Assembly: GCF_013409645.1 (NCBI RefSeq)
Contig: NZ_JACCBG010000001.1
Coordinates: forward strand, 806,001 to 870,000
DNA length: 64,000 nucleotides
DNA from: Nocardioides panaciterrulae
Lineage (GTDB): Bacteria; Actinomycetota; Actinomycetes; Propionibacteriales; Nocardioidaceae
Direction: 5' to 3'
Of the stretch, positions 47,363 to 57,803 are shown in pieces. Numbering within the stretch: the stretch's first letter is position 1; the number at the start of each line of letters is the position of its first letter. Position numbers and translations under genes: made by a program. The notes beneath the pieces are model-generated. The model was given only the letters and a program-made list of their open reading frames with translations. It did no database searches and was not told where the DNA came from.

Positions 47363-49991
47363 CCTCCACCACCCCGTGCCCGCCGCGCTCGGCGTCGGTC
47401 ATGAGGTGCGAGACGAACGGGTAGTGGCCCGGCCGGTGGAAGGTCAGCTCCACGAACCCGCCCTGCGCCGGCCCCAGGTCGAGCACCTGGGACCCGCCGT
47501 GCTCGGCGTTGCCGCGCCGCAGCGCGTAGGCCCCCTCGCGGAAGACCGTGTCGAACTGGCCACCCACGACGTGGAAGTAGCTGGGCCGGTCCGGCCCGGC
47601 GTCCAGCACCCAGAACCGCACCCGGTCACCCACGCTCGCGCGCAGCGGGTCGTGGTCGTACTGGTCGGCGTAGCCGTTGAAGACCACCGCGTCGGGCTCT
47701 TCGGCCGCGAGCTTCCCGAGGTCGAGCTCCCGGCCCTGCGGGCCGAGGTAGAGCTCGGACTGCACCAGCAGGTAGCTGCGATCCACCGGGTCCAGTCCGG
47801 GAGGGTCGATGACCACCGCGCCGAAGAGGCCGTTGGCGATGTGGGCCGACATCGGCATCGTGGCGCAGTGGTAGAGCCAGATCCCCGAGCGGTGCGCGGT
47901 GAACCGGTAGACCAGCCGGCCGCCGGGCGGGATCGTGCGCATGGCCGCGTCGGGTGCCACCGACCCGGCGTGGAAGTCGATCGAGTGGCCGATCGAGGCG
48001 TCGTTCACGAGCGTGATCACGAACCGGTCGCCGACCCGTCCGTGCAGCACCGGCCCCGGCGCCGAGCCGCCGTAGGTCCACAACCGCTGGGTCACCCCCG
48101 CCGCCACCGGGGTGACCACGTCGGAGATCCGGAGGGTCCGCCGGTGCACGCGGCCGGGACCGAGGGGTGCGAGCGCGGCGTCGTGCGCCCGGAAGCCCGG
48201 GCCCGGGTCGGCGTTCGGATCCATCCGGGCGTCGCCCCGGCCATCGGCCGGCGGGCCGCCGTCACTCGGGGCGGACGCGGGCATGCCGGGCATCGCGGGC
48301 ACGGCCCGGTCCGGGGCCCGCTGCTGGCCACGCACGTGCACGGCGAGCACCATGCCCATCTGGCGGTGGCCCAGCACCGAGCACCAGCCGGCGACGTCGC
48401 GGCCGACCACGGGCACGACCACCCGCGCCGACTCGCCGGGGAGGAGCCGCCCGGAGTCCTGGCCCGAGTCGAGCACGAGGTCGTGGACGTCGGAGTCGTC
48501 GGTGTTGCGGACCTCGATCTCGAGCCGGTCCCCGGCGGGCACGTCGAGTGAATCGGGGGTGAAGCGCATGTCGGCGGCCCGGACCACGACATGTGTGGTG
48601 TGCCCGGTCGGGGCGACGCCCGCCGCGGCGGACGCGGGCAGGCCGGCGCGTCCCAGCGCCGACGGATCGACCGCCACCCCCGTCGCCACCGCGAGCAGGG
48701 TGGCGGCGAGTCCGGTGACGGCCAGGCCGCCGACCTGACCGCGGGGCCGGGACGGCTGCCCCGTGGGTGGGCGCTCGGTGGCCGGGGTGTCGCGCTGCCG
48801 CCGGCTGGCCCGGAGGCCGCGGAGGAGCAGCGGGACGAACGACGCCAGCGCGGCCAGGGCCAGGGCCGAGGAGGCGACGCGCACCACGGGAGGCACGGGC
48901 AGGAAGCAGAGCAGCAGACCGGCGTTCGTGACCACGATCCGCAGCGGCCAGCCCCGGTCGAGCTCGGCGCTGGCGGCTCGCACCGGCGTCGGGCCGCCTC
49001 CGAGTGCGACCGGGACGAGGTAGGACAGCGCGCCGAGCAGCACCTGCGCGGCGAAGCCCGCGGCCAGCGCCGGGGTGGTCCAGCCGAGACGCTCGTGCAG
49101 CGCCCCCCAGGAGTCGGAGGTCGCGGTCGCGACGGTGAGGAAGGCCAGCGACCCGGCCAGCCAGGAGACGGCTGCCAGCACCGACCAGGTCGCGAAACCG
49201 GCGGGAGGCTTGCGGCGCGCGGCGTCCACGAAGGGCACGGCCAGGACGCCCAGGCCCGCGAGGAAGCCGGCCAGGCCCACCGGGACCAGCGGGCGCAGGC
49301 CGAGGAGCGCCGCCCCGGCGGTGACCACGACGCCGAGCACCAGCACGGGCAGCGCCCGGCGCGTGGCGCGCTCGGCGCCCTCGGCGATCCGGGTGCGCAG
49401 CATCGTGGGCCACAGCGTGACGAGCGTGCCGAGGACGGTGAGGCCCAGCCAGCCGAGGACGTTGACGGCCGTGTGGGCCAGCATCAGTCGGGCGTGCCAC
49501 TCCTCGCCCGGCCCGTGGGCCAGGAGCACACCGAGCAGGGCGCCGACCGGCAGCAGGGACGTGGCGGCGAGGTAGTAGTGCACGGTGACCGCGAAGCGCG
49601 ATCCCAGCGCCCGGTGCAGCCGCCGCAGCAGCGCCGCCCCGTGCCAGGCGACGGCGGTGACCACTGCGGTGGCGCCGATGATCGTCACCGGCCAGTGCGC
49701 CGACACCACGCCGGCGACGACCAGGAGCGCGCCGAGGTTGAGCAGCACCAGCCGCCGGTCCTGCGCCCGCACCGCCGCCTCGGTCGCCCTGGTGTGGAGC
49801 AGCGCCTCGGCGAAGTACTGGCTCCACACCAGGATCGAGTGGGTGGCTGCCCCGAGGAGCAGCAGGTGGATCATCAGCCAGCGGGGCGCGGGCACGACCG
49901 GGTGCGCCAACGCCACCCCGAGCACCGCGAGCAGCCACCCCAGGGCCGGCAGGTCGCGCAGCGGGCGGAAGCGGCGTACCGAGGTGCTCAC
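47295..49991 (-). CDS. membrane-anchored NirK-like multicopper protein with extra cupredoxin
   Basis: An 898-residue fusion. Residues 1 to about 460 form about 12 membrane segments; a cupredoxin domain follows with type-1 ligands H503, C537, H542 and M545. Then come two NirK-like domains: H669, D672 and H674 (HSIDFH), H708-C709, H717, H807 and H862 match the type-1/type-2 copper and proton-relay residues of copper nitrite reductase. The residue at the axial Met position is Leu722. It probably reduces nitrite to NO outside the membrane, or acts as a multicopper oxidase. Its GTG overlaps the NnrS-like stop. Confidence 0.85.
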   Translation of the reverse strand: MSTSVRRFRPLRDLPALGWLLAVLGVALAHPVVPAPRWLMIHLLLLGAATHSILVWSQYFAEALLHTRATEAAVRAQDRRLVLLNLGALLVVAGVVSAHWPVTIIGATAVVTAVAWHGAALLRRLHRALGSRFAVTVHYYLAATSLLPVGALLGVLLAHGPGEEWHARLMLAHTAVNVLGWLGLTVLGTLVTLWPTMLRTRIAEGAERATRRALPVLVLGVVVTAGAALLGLRPLVPVGLAGFLAGLGVLAVPFVDAARRKPPAGFATWSVLAAVSWLAGSLAFLTVATATSDSWGALHERLGWTTPALAAGFAAQVLLGALSYLVPVALGGGPTPVRAASAELDRGWPLRIVVTNAGLLLCFLPVPPVVRVASSALALAALASFVPLLLRGLRASRRQRDTPATERPPTGQPSRPRGQVGGLAVTGLAATLLAVATGVAVDPSALGRAGLPASAAAGVAPTGHTTHVVVRAADMRFTPDSLDVPAGDRLEIEVRNTDDSDVHDLVLDSGQDSGRLLPGESARVVVPVVGRDVAGWCSVLGHRQMGMVLAVHVRGQQRAPDRAVPAMPGMPASAPSDGGPPADGRGDARMDPNADPGPGFRAHDAALAPLGPGRVHRRTLRISDVVTPVAAGVTQRLWTYGGSAPGPVLHGRVGDRFVITLVNDASIGHSIDFHAGSVAPDAAMRTIPPGGRLVYRFTAHRSGIWLYHCATMPMSAHIANGLFGAVVIDPPGLDPVDRSYLLVQSELYLGPQGRELDLGKLAAEEPDAVVFNGYADQYDHDPLRASVGDRVRFWVLDAGPDRPSYFHVVGGQFDTVFREGAYALRRGNAEHGGSQVLDLGPAQGGFVELTFHRPGHYPFVSHLMTDAERGGHGVVEVSRRAASAARPGGPPAGSPSAR

Positions 49992-51082
49992 GCGGCGACC
50001 TCGCGCGCGACCCTCTGGGGTGGACGCGCCGCACCGCGCGTGGCCGCCCAGGCGGCGACCCCGACGAAACCCAGCAGCGCCGCGACGTTGATCGCGGCGC
50101 CGGCGCGCCAGGCGAGGGTCGAGCCGAGCGCGTCGCCCCACCACACCCGGACGACGAGCGACGCGTGCAGCAGCGCGAGGGGCGCCAGCAGGTGCGGGCG
50201 GTAGGGGAGCGGCCGGCGCAGGACCGCCGGCAGGATGACCGGCGCGTGCGCCATCACCATCGAGATGGTGAAGCCGAGGAACACCGCGTGCAGCACCGCG
50301 TCGTAGCGAGCCCCTGAGGTCGCGGGACCGCCCAACAGCCACGTGCCAGCGGCGACGGCGAGCCAGAAGTAGCCACCCAGCATGCCCAGGGCCATGAAGC
50401 GGGCGGCCCCGTCGCCCCGGACGGTGTGCCGGGCGACGTCGTGCCGAGCCAGCCAGCCCGTGAGCGCGAGCAGGGCGACGCCGAGCAGGACCGACCCCGC
50501 GCGGGGCACGAGCAGCGCCAGGCCGACGGCCGCGGCGATCATCGAGGACAGCAGCACGAGCGTCGAGCCGGCGGCCGGCCCCATCGCGATGCGGGCCAGC
50601 TCGAGCCTCTTGCCGCCGATGGTGAGGACGACGAACCCCACGAGCCAGGGGACGAGCAGCGGCATCGCGACGCCGCCGAGCCACAGGGCGGCGGCGCCGG
50701 TCGCGAGCACCGCGCCCAGCGCCTGCACCAGCACCGCGTCGTCGCGCTGGCGCCGCCACAGGGGCACGTAGACCCCGACCAGGGCGGCGGCACCGAGCAC
50801 CAGCGCGATCCTCCCGCAGACGAGGGGAGCGGGGCTGAGCAGGAGCAGCCCGCCCGTGCCCAGCAGCGCGGGAGCGGCAAGGGCGGCGCGGCGGCGCAGC
50901 GCGACCGCTCGCTCGAGGCTGATCAGCGTGCCCACGAAGGCCAGCACCATCAGCATCCCGTGCACCTGCGGCAGGCGGTCGGTGGCGACCGGGGCGGGCA
51001 GGTCGAGCATCTGCAGTGCTGCGTCGAGGCCGGCCAGCATGGCCGCACCCGCGGGGACGAGCAGGAACCCGCGGAGGTTCAC
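49988..51082 (-). CDS. NnrS-like polytopic membrane protein
   Basis: A 364-residue protein with about ten to twelve membrane segments. LPQVHGMLMVLAFVGTLISLERAVAL and HAVFLGFTISMVMAHAPVILPAVLRR resemble NnrS, a heme-copper membrane protein linked to NO tolerance. Conserved histidines fall inside membrane segments. It overlaps both neighbours by 4 nt (GTGA), tying it to the regulator upstream and the copper protein downstream. Confidence 0.75.
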   Translation of the reverse strand: MNLRGFLLVPAGAAMLAGLDAALQMLDLPAPVATDRLPQVHGMLMVLAFVGTLISLERAVALRRRAALAAPALLGTGGLLLLSPAPLVCGRIALVLGAAALVGVYVPLWRRQRDDAVLVQALGAVLATGAAALWLGGVAMPLLVPWLVGFVVLTIGGKRLELARIAMGPAAGSTLVLLSSMIAAAVGLALLVPRAGSVLLGVALLALTGWLARHDVARHTVRGDGAARFMALGMLGGYFWLAVAAGTWLLGGPATSGARYDAVLHAVFLGFTISMVMAHAPVILPAVLRRPLPYRPHLLAPLALLHASLVVRVWWGDALGSTLAWRAGAAINVAALLGFVGVAAWAATRGAARPPQRVAREVAA

Positions 51083-51786
51083 CCCCGCTCCCCGCGGCGG
51101 TGGTGCATCGCGAGGCGGCAGGCGCCGGGCTCGGCGAACGGCACCAGGGTCACCTCCGCCCCGGGGGCGTCGTACTCGTCCAGCGCCCCGCGGACCAGGC
51201 CGAGGTGGACGTTGCAGACGACGTCCGGGTGCCGGTGCGCCGCCTCGAGCAGGGGGCACCGGGTGAGACGCACCTGGTTGGCCCGGGCGTCCGCCTCGGG
51301 GGCGAAGCCGACCTCGTCGAGCAGCGCCACCACCTCGCGGCGGGCGGCCACGGCGCCGGTGCGGTCGGGCCGGCCGTGGTCGCGGGCCAGGTCGTGCCCC
51401 CACGCGGCGCCGGCCACCGCGGCGTCCTCGGCCGGGTCGGGGCTCGTGCGGTGGATCGCCGAGGCGAGGGTGACGGCGAGGCCGGCGTACTCCGGGGAGG
51501 CGGGCGCGGCGGTCGCCGCGTAGAGCCAGGCCGGGCGACCCCGGCCGTCCGGCGCCGCCCGGTGGCGCTCGACGAACCCCTCGGCCTCGAGGCCCTCGAG
51601 GTGCTCGCGCACGGTGTTGGGGTGCAGTCGGGTGCTGGCGGCCAGGGCCGCCAGCGTCGTCGGCTCGGGCTGCGCCTCGAGCAGCTCCAGCAGCGCGGTG
51701 CGGCTCCGGGTGGTCCGCCCCGGTCGGCTGGCCGGCCGGGCCGGACGAGGGCCGAGGTCCGAGGGGGGGACCAGTTTATTTTCCAC
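51079..51786 (-). CDS. HTH regulator with conserved cysteines, SufR-like
   Basis: A 235-residue protein. Residues about 25-90 are a winged helix (LLEAQPEPTTLAALAASTRLHPNTVREHLEGLEAEGFV). The C-terminal half has C177, C191 and C223 in a CPLLEAAHRHPDVVC...GAC arrangement, the kind that ligates an Fe-S cluster in SufR-like regulators. A redox or NO-sensing role fits the downstream genes. The GTG at 51786 lies 7 nt after TACACT (leaderless). It is first in the operon and divergent from the hemerythrin gene. Confidence 0.85.
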   Translation of the reverse strand: MENKLVPPSDLGPRPARPASRPGRTTRSRTALLELLEAQPEPTTLAALAASTRLHPNTVREHLEGLEAEGFVERHRAAPDGRGRPAWLYAATAAPASPEYAGLAVTLASAIHRTSPDPAEDAAVAGAAWGHDLARDHGRPDRTGAVAARREVVALLDEVGFAPEADARANQVRLTRCPLLEAAHRHPDVVCNVHLGLVRGALDEYDAPGAEVTLVPFAEPGACRLAMHHRRGERG

Positions 51787-51850
51787 GGGATAGAGTGTAG
51801 TAAATTGTTGATGGGCCGCCAAGGCGGCGGCTCGAGGTACGGAGGTCGAC

Positions 51851-52645
51851 ATGGACAACCTGATCATCGCCACGAGCCGGGCCGACGCCGCCGCAGCCGA
51901 GGCGGTCGAGCAGCACCACGCGCAGCTGGCCGGCGCGCTGCGCCTGGCCGTGGAGCGGGTGGTGGCGGCGGCGGTGAGCGGCGGGGACGGCGCGGAACCC
52001 GCGCGGGCCGCGCTGGTGCGCTGGTGCCGCGAGGAGCTGGTCCCGCACGCCCTGGCGGAGGAGAAGACGATGTACCCCGCGGCCCACGGCCTGACCGAGG
52101 GCCGGCTGCTGGTCGACGGGATGGTCGGTGAGCACGAGGTGATCGTCCGGCTCGTCGAGGAGCTGGCCGCGGCGACCGAGCCGGTGCGCGCCGCCGCCGT
52201 CGCGCGGGCGCTGCTCGAGCTCTTCGAGTCGCACCTGGCCAAGGAGAACGAGCTCGTGCTGCCGCTGCTGGTCGCCGCCGCGGACGTCTCGCTCGCGGGG
52301 CTGCTCGAAGGGATGCACGACCTGCTGGGCGGCGACGCGCGCGAGCATGCGGGTGGGGAGGGCGCGGGCGCCGGGGCGGGTCACACGTGCACGTGCGGTG
52401 AGGTCGATGCGGCCGGCTATCCCGAGCTCGACGCCCGGGCCGTGCCGCACGCGATCCGGCACGCCACGATCTTCGGCGCGCTCGACGCCGTCCACCCCGG
52501 CGGCGGGTTGGTGCTGGTCGCGCCCCACGACCCGCTGCCGCTGCTGGCGCAGGTGGAGCAGCGTGCCCCCGGGGCCTTCGAGGTCTCCTACCTCGAGCGG
52601 GGGCCGGAGGCCTGGCGGCTGCAGCTCGTCCGCCGCGACGCCTGA
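51851..52645 (+). CDS. hemerythrin-like plus DUF2249 protein
   Basis: A 264-residue protein. The hemerythrin domain (about 1-155) has diiron-type ligands H22/H23, H66, E70, H95, H128 and E132. A Gly/Ala linker with CTCGE follows, and a DUF2249 domain ends the chain (ELDARAVPHAIRHATIFGALDAV, GGGLVLVAPHDPLPLL). Such proteins occur near nitrite/NO genes and may repair or protect Fe centres. A GGAGG site lies 6 nt before the ATG. It is divergent from the Cys-containing regulator, which may control it. Confidence 0.88.
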   Translation: MDNLIIATSRADAAAAEAVEQHHAQLAGALRLAVERVVAAAVSGGDGAEPARAALVRWCREELVPHALAEEKTMYPAAHGLTEGRLLVDGMVGEHEVIVRLVEELAAATEPVRAAAVARALLELFESHLAKENELVLPLLVAAADVSLAGLLEGMHDLLGGDAREHAGGEGAGAGAGHTCTCGEVDAAGYPELDARAVPHAIRHATIFGALDAVHPGGGLVLVAPHDPLPLLAQVEQRAPGAFEVSYLERGPEAWRLQLVRRDA

Positions 52646-52708
52646 GCGACCGAGGATCGCGCGCGCCCGCCGAGCCCCGCGGTGCCCGGCTCGGCGGGGC
52701 GGCCACGA

Positions 52709-52753
52709 GAAGCGGGACCCGCCCCGTCCGGTCGGACGAGTGGGTCCCGCTTC
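52709..52753. terminator. bidirectional terminator between hemerythrin gene and htrA
   Basis: GAAGCGGGACCC pairs with GGGTCCCGCTTC, and the loop itself contains a GTCCGGTCGGAC stem. It lies between two convergent genes. Confidence 0.8.
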
Positions 52754-52808
52754 CCCTCTCCAGGGGCGGACGCCGGGCTGGCGGCGTCGTGACGCGCTCG
52801 GTCTCCCG

Positions 52809-54083
52809 TCAGGAGGCGGTGGCGTCGGAGCCCAGCGTGAGCTGGACGGTGTGGCTGCTGCCGCCGCGCTGGTAGGTGAGCGTCACCTTGTCGCCGGGGC
52901 GGTAGGCGCGGATCGTCGCGACCAGCGAGTCGGCGCCGGTGATCTGGTGGTCGTCCACCTTGGTGATCACGTCCCCGGTGTGCAGCCCCGCCTTCTGGGC
53001 GGTGGAGGCGGTGCTGACCGCGCGGACCTGGGCGCCCTCGCCGAGGTCGAGCCGGCCGGTGGTCGCCGCGTCGGAGACCGAGATGCCCAGCCGCGCGTGC
53101 GTCGGGGTCTCGCCGTTCTCCATCTGCTGCACGATCGGCATCACCTCGTCGATCGGGATCGCGAAGCCGAGCCCGATCGAGCCCGACTCGCCGGAGGCGG
53201 TGGTCTGGCCGGCGGTGCGGATCGAGGAGTTGATGCCGACGACGCGGCCGCTGAGGTCGGCCAGCGGGCCACCGCTGTTGCCCGGGTTGATCGCGGCGTC
53301 GGTCTGGATCGCGGGGTAGACGGTGCTGTTGCCCTGGCTGTCCGAGCCCACGTCGACGGGCCGGTTCAGGGCGCTGACGATCCCGCTGGTCACGGTGGAC
53401 TCCAGCCCGAACGGCGAGCCGACCGCCACCACGACCTGGCCCACGGCCAGGTCGCCGGAGTTGCCGATCGTGGCCGGGGTCAGGCCGCTGACGCCCTGGG
53501 CCTGGATCACCGCGGTGTCGGTGAGCGGGTCGGTGCCGAGGATCTTGGCCGGGGCGGTCGAGCCGTCGTTGAACGAGACCTCGATCTGCCCGGACTGGCC
53601 GGCGATCGCGACCACGTGGTTGTTGGTGAGGATCTTGCCGTCGGCGGACAGGATGATCCCGGAGCCCGAGCCCGCCGCCTGGGGGCCGGCCACGTCGATC
53701 TTCACCACCGAGGGCAGCACCTCCTGGGCGACCTGCTGCACCGAGCCGTCGGGCGCCGGCTGGGTCGGCGCGGACACCACCTGCGAGGTGGCGGCCGTCG
53801 TGGTGCCACCGCCCGGGCCGGAGCCGTTGCCGCCCCACTGGTCCCAGGCGGCGGCGCCGGCCACTCCCGCCGCCCCGCCCACGAACAGGGACGCCGCGAC
53901 CATCGAGGCGGCGAGCGTCCGGCCGCTCCGACCGCGCGGCGCGCCGCCGGCGGGCGGCAGGGGGGAGCCGCCCGGGGGGACGTAGGGCGGCTGTCCCGGG
54001 GGAGGCCCAGCGGGACGCGCGCCGTACGGCGGAGTGGGGGTCGGCCTTTCGTTCGAGGACGGGACGGAGGGAGTGTCGGTCAT
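52809..54083 (-). CDS. membrane-anchored HtrA/DegP serine protease
   Basis: A 424-residue protein. A Pro-rich cytoplasmic N-terminus (about 1-50) precedes one membrane segment (LAASMVAASLFVGGAAGVAGAAA), placing the protease outside. The trypsin-like domain has the His in LTNNHVV, Asp in DPLTDTAVI and Ser in GNSGGPL; a single PDZ domain ends the chain (GAQVRAVSTASTAQKAGLHTGDVIT). It is likely a cell-envelope quality-control protease. The ATG follows CAATCT by 7 nt. Confidence 0.94.
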   Translation of the reverse strand: MTDTPSVPSSNERPTPTPPYGARPAGPPPGQPPYVPPGGSPLPPAGGAPRGRSGRTLAASMVAASLFVGGAAGVAGAAAWDQWGGNGSGPGGGTTTAATSQVVSAPTQPAPDGSVQQVAQEVLPSVVKIDVAGPQAAGSGSGIILSADGKILTNNHVVAIAGQSGQIEVSFNDGSTAPAKILGTDPLTDTAVIQAQGVSGLTPATIGNSGDLAVGQVVVAVGSPFGLESTVTSGIVSALNRPVDVGSDSQGNSTVYPAIQTDAAINPGNSGGPLADLSGRVVGINSSIRTAGQTTASGESGSIGLGFAIPIDEVMPIVQQMENGETPTHARLGISVSDAATTGRLDLGEGAQVRAVSTASTAQKAGLHTGDVITKVDDHQITGADSLVATIRAYRPGDKVTLTYQRGGSSHTVQLTLGSDATAS

Positions 54084-54193
54084 GAGTACGAGATTGCCGT
54101 GCGCTCCTGTGACATTCCTGAGACTGGGCTGCACGCAAGTGAAGAACCCGGCCGCGCGTTGTCGTGGGCGGTGGCCTGCGTCACAATCGGCCC

Positions 54194-55768
54194 ATGACCG
54201 CCGCCCCCGCGCCCCGCTTCGTCGACGACCGGCTGGCCCACTGGGCGGAGGCGAACCCCGACGGGGAGTGCCTCACCTACCTCGGCCGGACCTGGAGCTG
54301 GGCGGAGTGGCACGACCGGGTGCGCCGCAACGCCGGCGGCCTGCAGGCGCTGGGCATCGGGCGGGGCGACGTGGTGGCGTTCCTCGACCGGAACCACCCC
54401 GCCTGCGTCGAGACCACGCTCGCGGCCGGCTCGCTCGGTGCGGCCAACGCGATCATCAACTGGCGGCTGGCCGGGGACGAGGTCGACTACGCCGTCAACG
54501 ACAGCGGGGCCCGGGTGCTGGTCGTCGGCGCCGAGCTGGCGCCGCTGGTCGAGCGCCTGCGGGACCGGCTGCCCCGGGTGGAGCGGGTCCTCGTCGTGAC
54601 CCCCGACGGCGGGGACGGCGACGAGTACGAGGCCTGGCTCGCCGCGTCGACGCCCGTCGGCCGCGGCAGTGAGGTGGACCCCGACGACCCCTGCCTGGTG
54701 ATGTACTCCTCGGGCACGACCGGCCACCCCAAGGGGGTGCTGCTCAGCCACACCAACATGGTCGAGCACACGCTCAACGCCCACGACGGGTGGGAGTTCG
54801 AGCCGGGCGACAAGAACATGGTCTCGATGCCGCTGTTCCACGTCGGCGGCTCGTCGTACATCCTCTTCGGGCTGCACGACGGCGTGCCGAGCGTCATGAC
54901 CCGCGACCCCGACGGGCCGTCGCTGGCCGCCGCGATCCTCGCCGGCGCGAACCGCACGTTCCTCGTGCCGGCCGTGCTCGCCCAGGTCCTGCAGGCCGGC
55001 CCGGAGGCGGTCGCGCTGTTCGGCCGCCTCAAGACCTACACCTACGGCGCGGCGCCGATGCCGCTGCCGCTGCTGCGCGCCGCCATGGAGGCCTGGCCGG
55101 ACACCGAGTTCATCCAGGTCTACGGGCTGACCGAGGTGGCCGGCGTCGCCACCCACCTGATGCCCGAGGCGCACCGGGACGCCGCGCACCCCGAGCGGCT
55201 CCAGTCGGCCGGGCAGCCGATCCCCGGGGTCGAGGTCCGCGTGGTCGACCCGGCCAGCCTCGAGGACGTGCCGGCCGGCGAGCACGGTGAGATCTGGCTG
55301 CGGACCCGGCAGCTGATGCGGGGGTTCCTCGGCAAGCCCGAGGAGACCGCGCGGGTGGTGACCGAGGACGGCTGGTTCCGCACCGGCGACATCGGCCGGG
55401 TCGACGAGGGGGGCTTCGTCTTCATCGAGGACCGGCTCAAGGACATGATCATCAGCGGCGGCGAGAACATCTACTCACCCGAGATCGAGCGCGTCCTCGC
55501 CGAGCACCCCGCGGTCATGGAGGTCGCGGTGATCGGCGTGCCCGACGACCGCTGGGGCGAGGTGGTCAAGGCGGTCGTGGCGCTGAAGCCGGGGGCCGCG
55601 GCCACCTCCGAGGAGCTGATCGCCCACTGCCGCGAGCACCTGGGCCACTTCAAGTGCCCGCGGTCGGTGGACGTCCTCGAGGCGCTGCCGCGCAACCCCA
55701 CCGGCAAGATCCTCAAGCGCGAGCTGCGGGCGCCGTACTGGCAGGGGCACGACCGCGCCGTCGTGTGA
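54194..55768 (+). CDS. AMP-dependent fatty-acid/acyl-CoA ligase
   Basis: A 524-residue ANL-family adenylating enzyme that activates a carboxylic acid to acyl-CoA. The P-loop reads MYSSGTTGHPKGVLLSH, followed by QVYGLTEVAG (A5), GWFRTGDIG and RLKDMIISGGENIYSPEIE (A7-A8), and the catalytic lysine in NPTGKILKREL. It resembles medium or long-chain ligases; substrate length is not determinable. The ATG follows CACAAT by 6 nt. It is divergent from htrA across 110 bp. Confidence 0.92.
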   Translation: MTAAPAPRFVDDRLAHWAEANPDGECLTYLGRTWSWAEWHDRVRRNAGGLQALGIGRGDVVAFLDRNHPACVETTLAAGSLGAANAIINWRLAGDEVDYAVNDSGARVLVVGAELAPLVERLRDRLPRVERVLVVTPDGGDGDEYEAWLAASTPVGRGSEVDPDDPCLVMYSSGTTGHPKGVLLSHTNMVEHTLNAHDGWEFEPGDKNMVSMPLFHVGGSSYILFGLHDGVPSVMTRDPDGPSLAAAILAGANRTFLVPAVLAQVLQAGPEAVALFGRLKTYTYGAAPMPLPLLRAAMEAWPDTEFIQVYGLTEVAGVATHLMPEAHRDAAHPERLQSAGQPIPGVEVRVVDPASLEDVPAGEHGEIWLRTRQLMRGFLGKPEETARVVTEDGWFRTGDIGRVDEGGFVFIEDRLKDMIISGGENIYSPEIERVLAEHPAVMEVAVIGVPDDRWGEVVKAVVALKPGAAATSEELIAHCREHLGHFKCPRSVDVLEALPRNPTGKILKRELRAPYWQGHDRAVV

Positions 55769-55782
55769 GCCCGCGCGGCGGC

Positions 55783-56429
55783 TCAGACCGGCAGGCCGCG
55801 CTTGCGCAGCGCGAGTCGCAGCTGCGTGGCGTCGGTGAAGACGATCCCGTCCATGCCGGCGGCCACGGCGGCCTCGACGTTGGCGGCCCGGTCGTCGACG
55901 AAGACCAGCCGGCCCAGGTCCCGGCCGGTGCGGGCGCGCACCACCTCGAAGATCCGCGGGTCCGGCTTGGCCAGGCCCTCGGTGCCGGAGACGACGACGT
56001 CCTCGAGCAGCGCAAGGAAGTCGAAGAGCCGGGGAGCGTGGGCGTGGTAGAGCTCGTCGGACCAGTTGGTCAGGCCCCACATCGGCACCCCGGCCGCGTG
56101 CAGCTCGCGCACCAGCGCCACGCTGCCCGGCACCTCCCCGCGCAGCGAGGCGGGGAAGTGGGCGCGGTAGGCCAGCGCGTGCGGCGCCCAGTGCGGGTGC
56201 GTACGGCGCACCTGCGCCTCGGCCTCCTCCCACGGCTGCCCGGAGTCGGGGCCGTGGTTCCAGGCGTGGAAGTCGAAGTCCTCGGCCTCCAGGAACGCTC
56301 GCGCCTCCTCGACGCCGACGCCGGCGGCGATCGCGCCGAACGGGTCCCAGTCGATCAGGACGTTGCCCAAATCCCACACGACCCCGGACGGCGAGCCGTC
56401 CGGGGTCGTGGGGTGGTTGCTCGGGTCGG

Positions 56430-56433
<4 letters not shown>
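55783..56433 (-). CDS. HAD-family hydrolase, haloacid dehalogenase type
   Basis: A 216-residue Rossmann-fold hydrolase. Motif I reads VVWDLGNVLIDWD, where the second motif Asp is replaced by Asn (D-L-G-N), as in the YihX/FMN-phosphatase-like group; motif II is WGLTNWS, and KPDPRIFE and FVDDRAANVEAA complete the site. The substrate is unknown. Its GTG overlaps the citrate synthase stop by 4 nt, so the two genes are co-expressed. Confidence 0.9.
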
Positions 56434-57719
<1,286 letters not shown>

Positions 57720-57773
57720 CCCGTCAACCTAGTCCCATGCCTCCAGCGGGGCGAATCCAGGGTCCGTGAGGTT

Positions 57774-57803
57774 TTGACCCGCGGGGACGCGTCCCCGTAC
57801 TCT
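57774..57803 (+). promoter_or_regulatory. rplM-rpsI promoter with palindromic spacer
   Basis: TTGACC at 57774-57779 and TACTCT at 57798-57803 are 18 nt apart. The spacer is filled by GGGGACGCGTCCCC (57783-57796), a perfect palindrome. Transcription from about 57810 gives a leader of roughly 170 nt before rplM. Confidence 0.7.

Noticed and set aside
49992..50759. N-terminal extension of the copper protein to about 1150 residues
   Set aside because: The extension is antisense-free but out of frame with the overlapping NnrS-like gene, is Arg/Ala-rich without membrane segments, and the GTG at 49991 overlaps the upstream stop in the coupled style of this operon.
51787..52242. N-terminal extension of the SufR-like regulator
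   Set aside because: It would run antisense through the hemerythrin gene; the leaderless GTG at 51786 with TACACT 7 nt upstream fits better.
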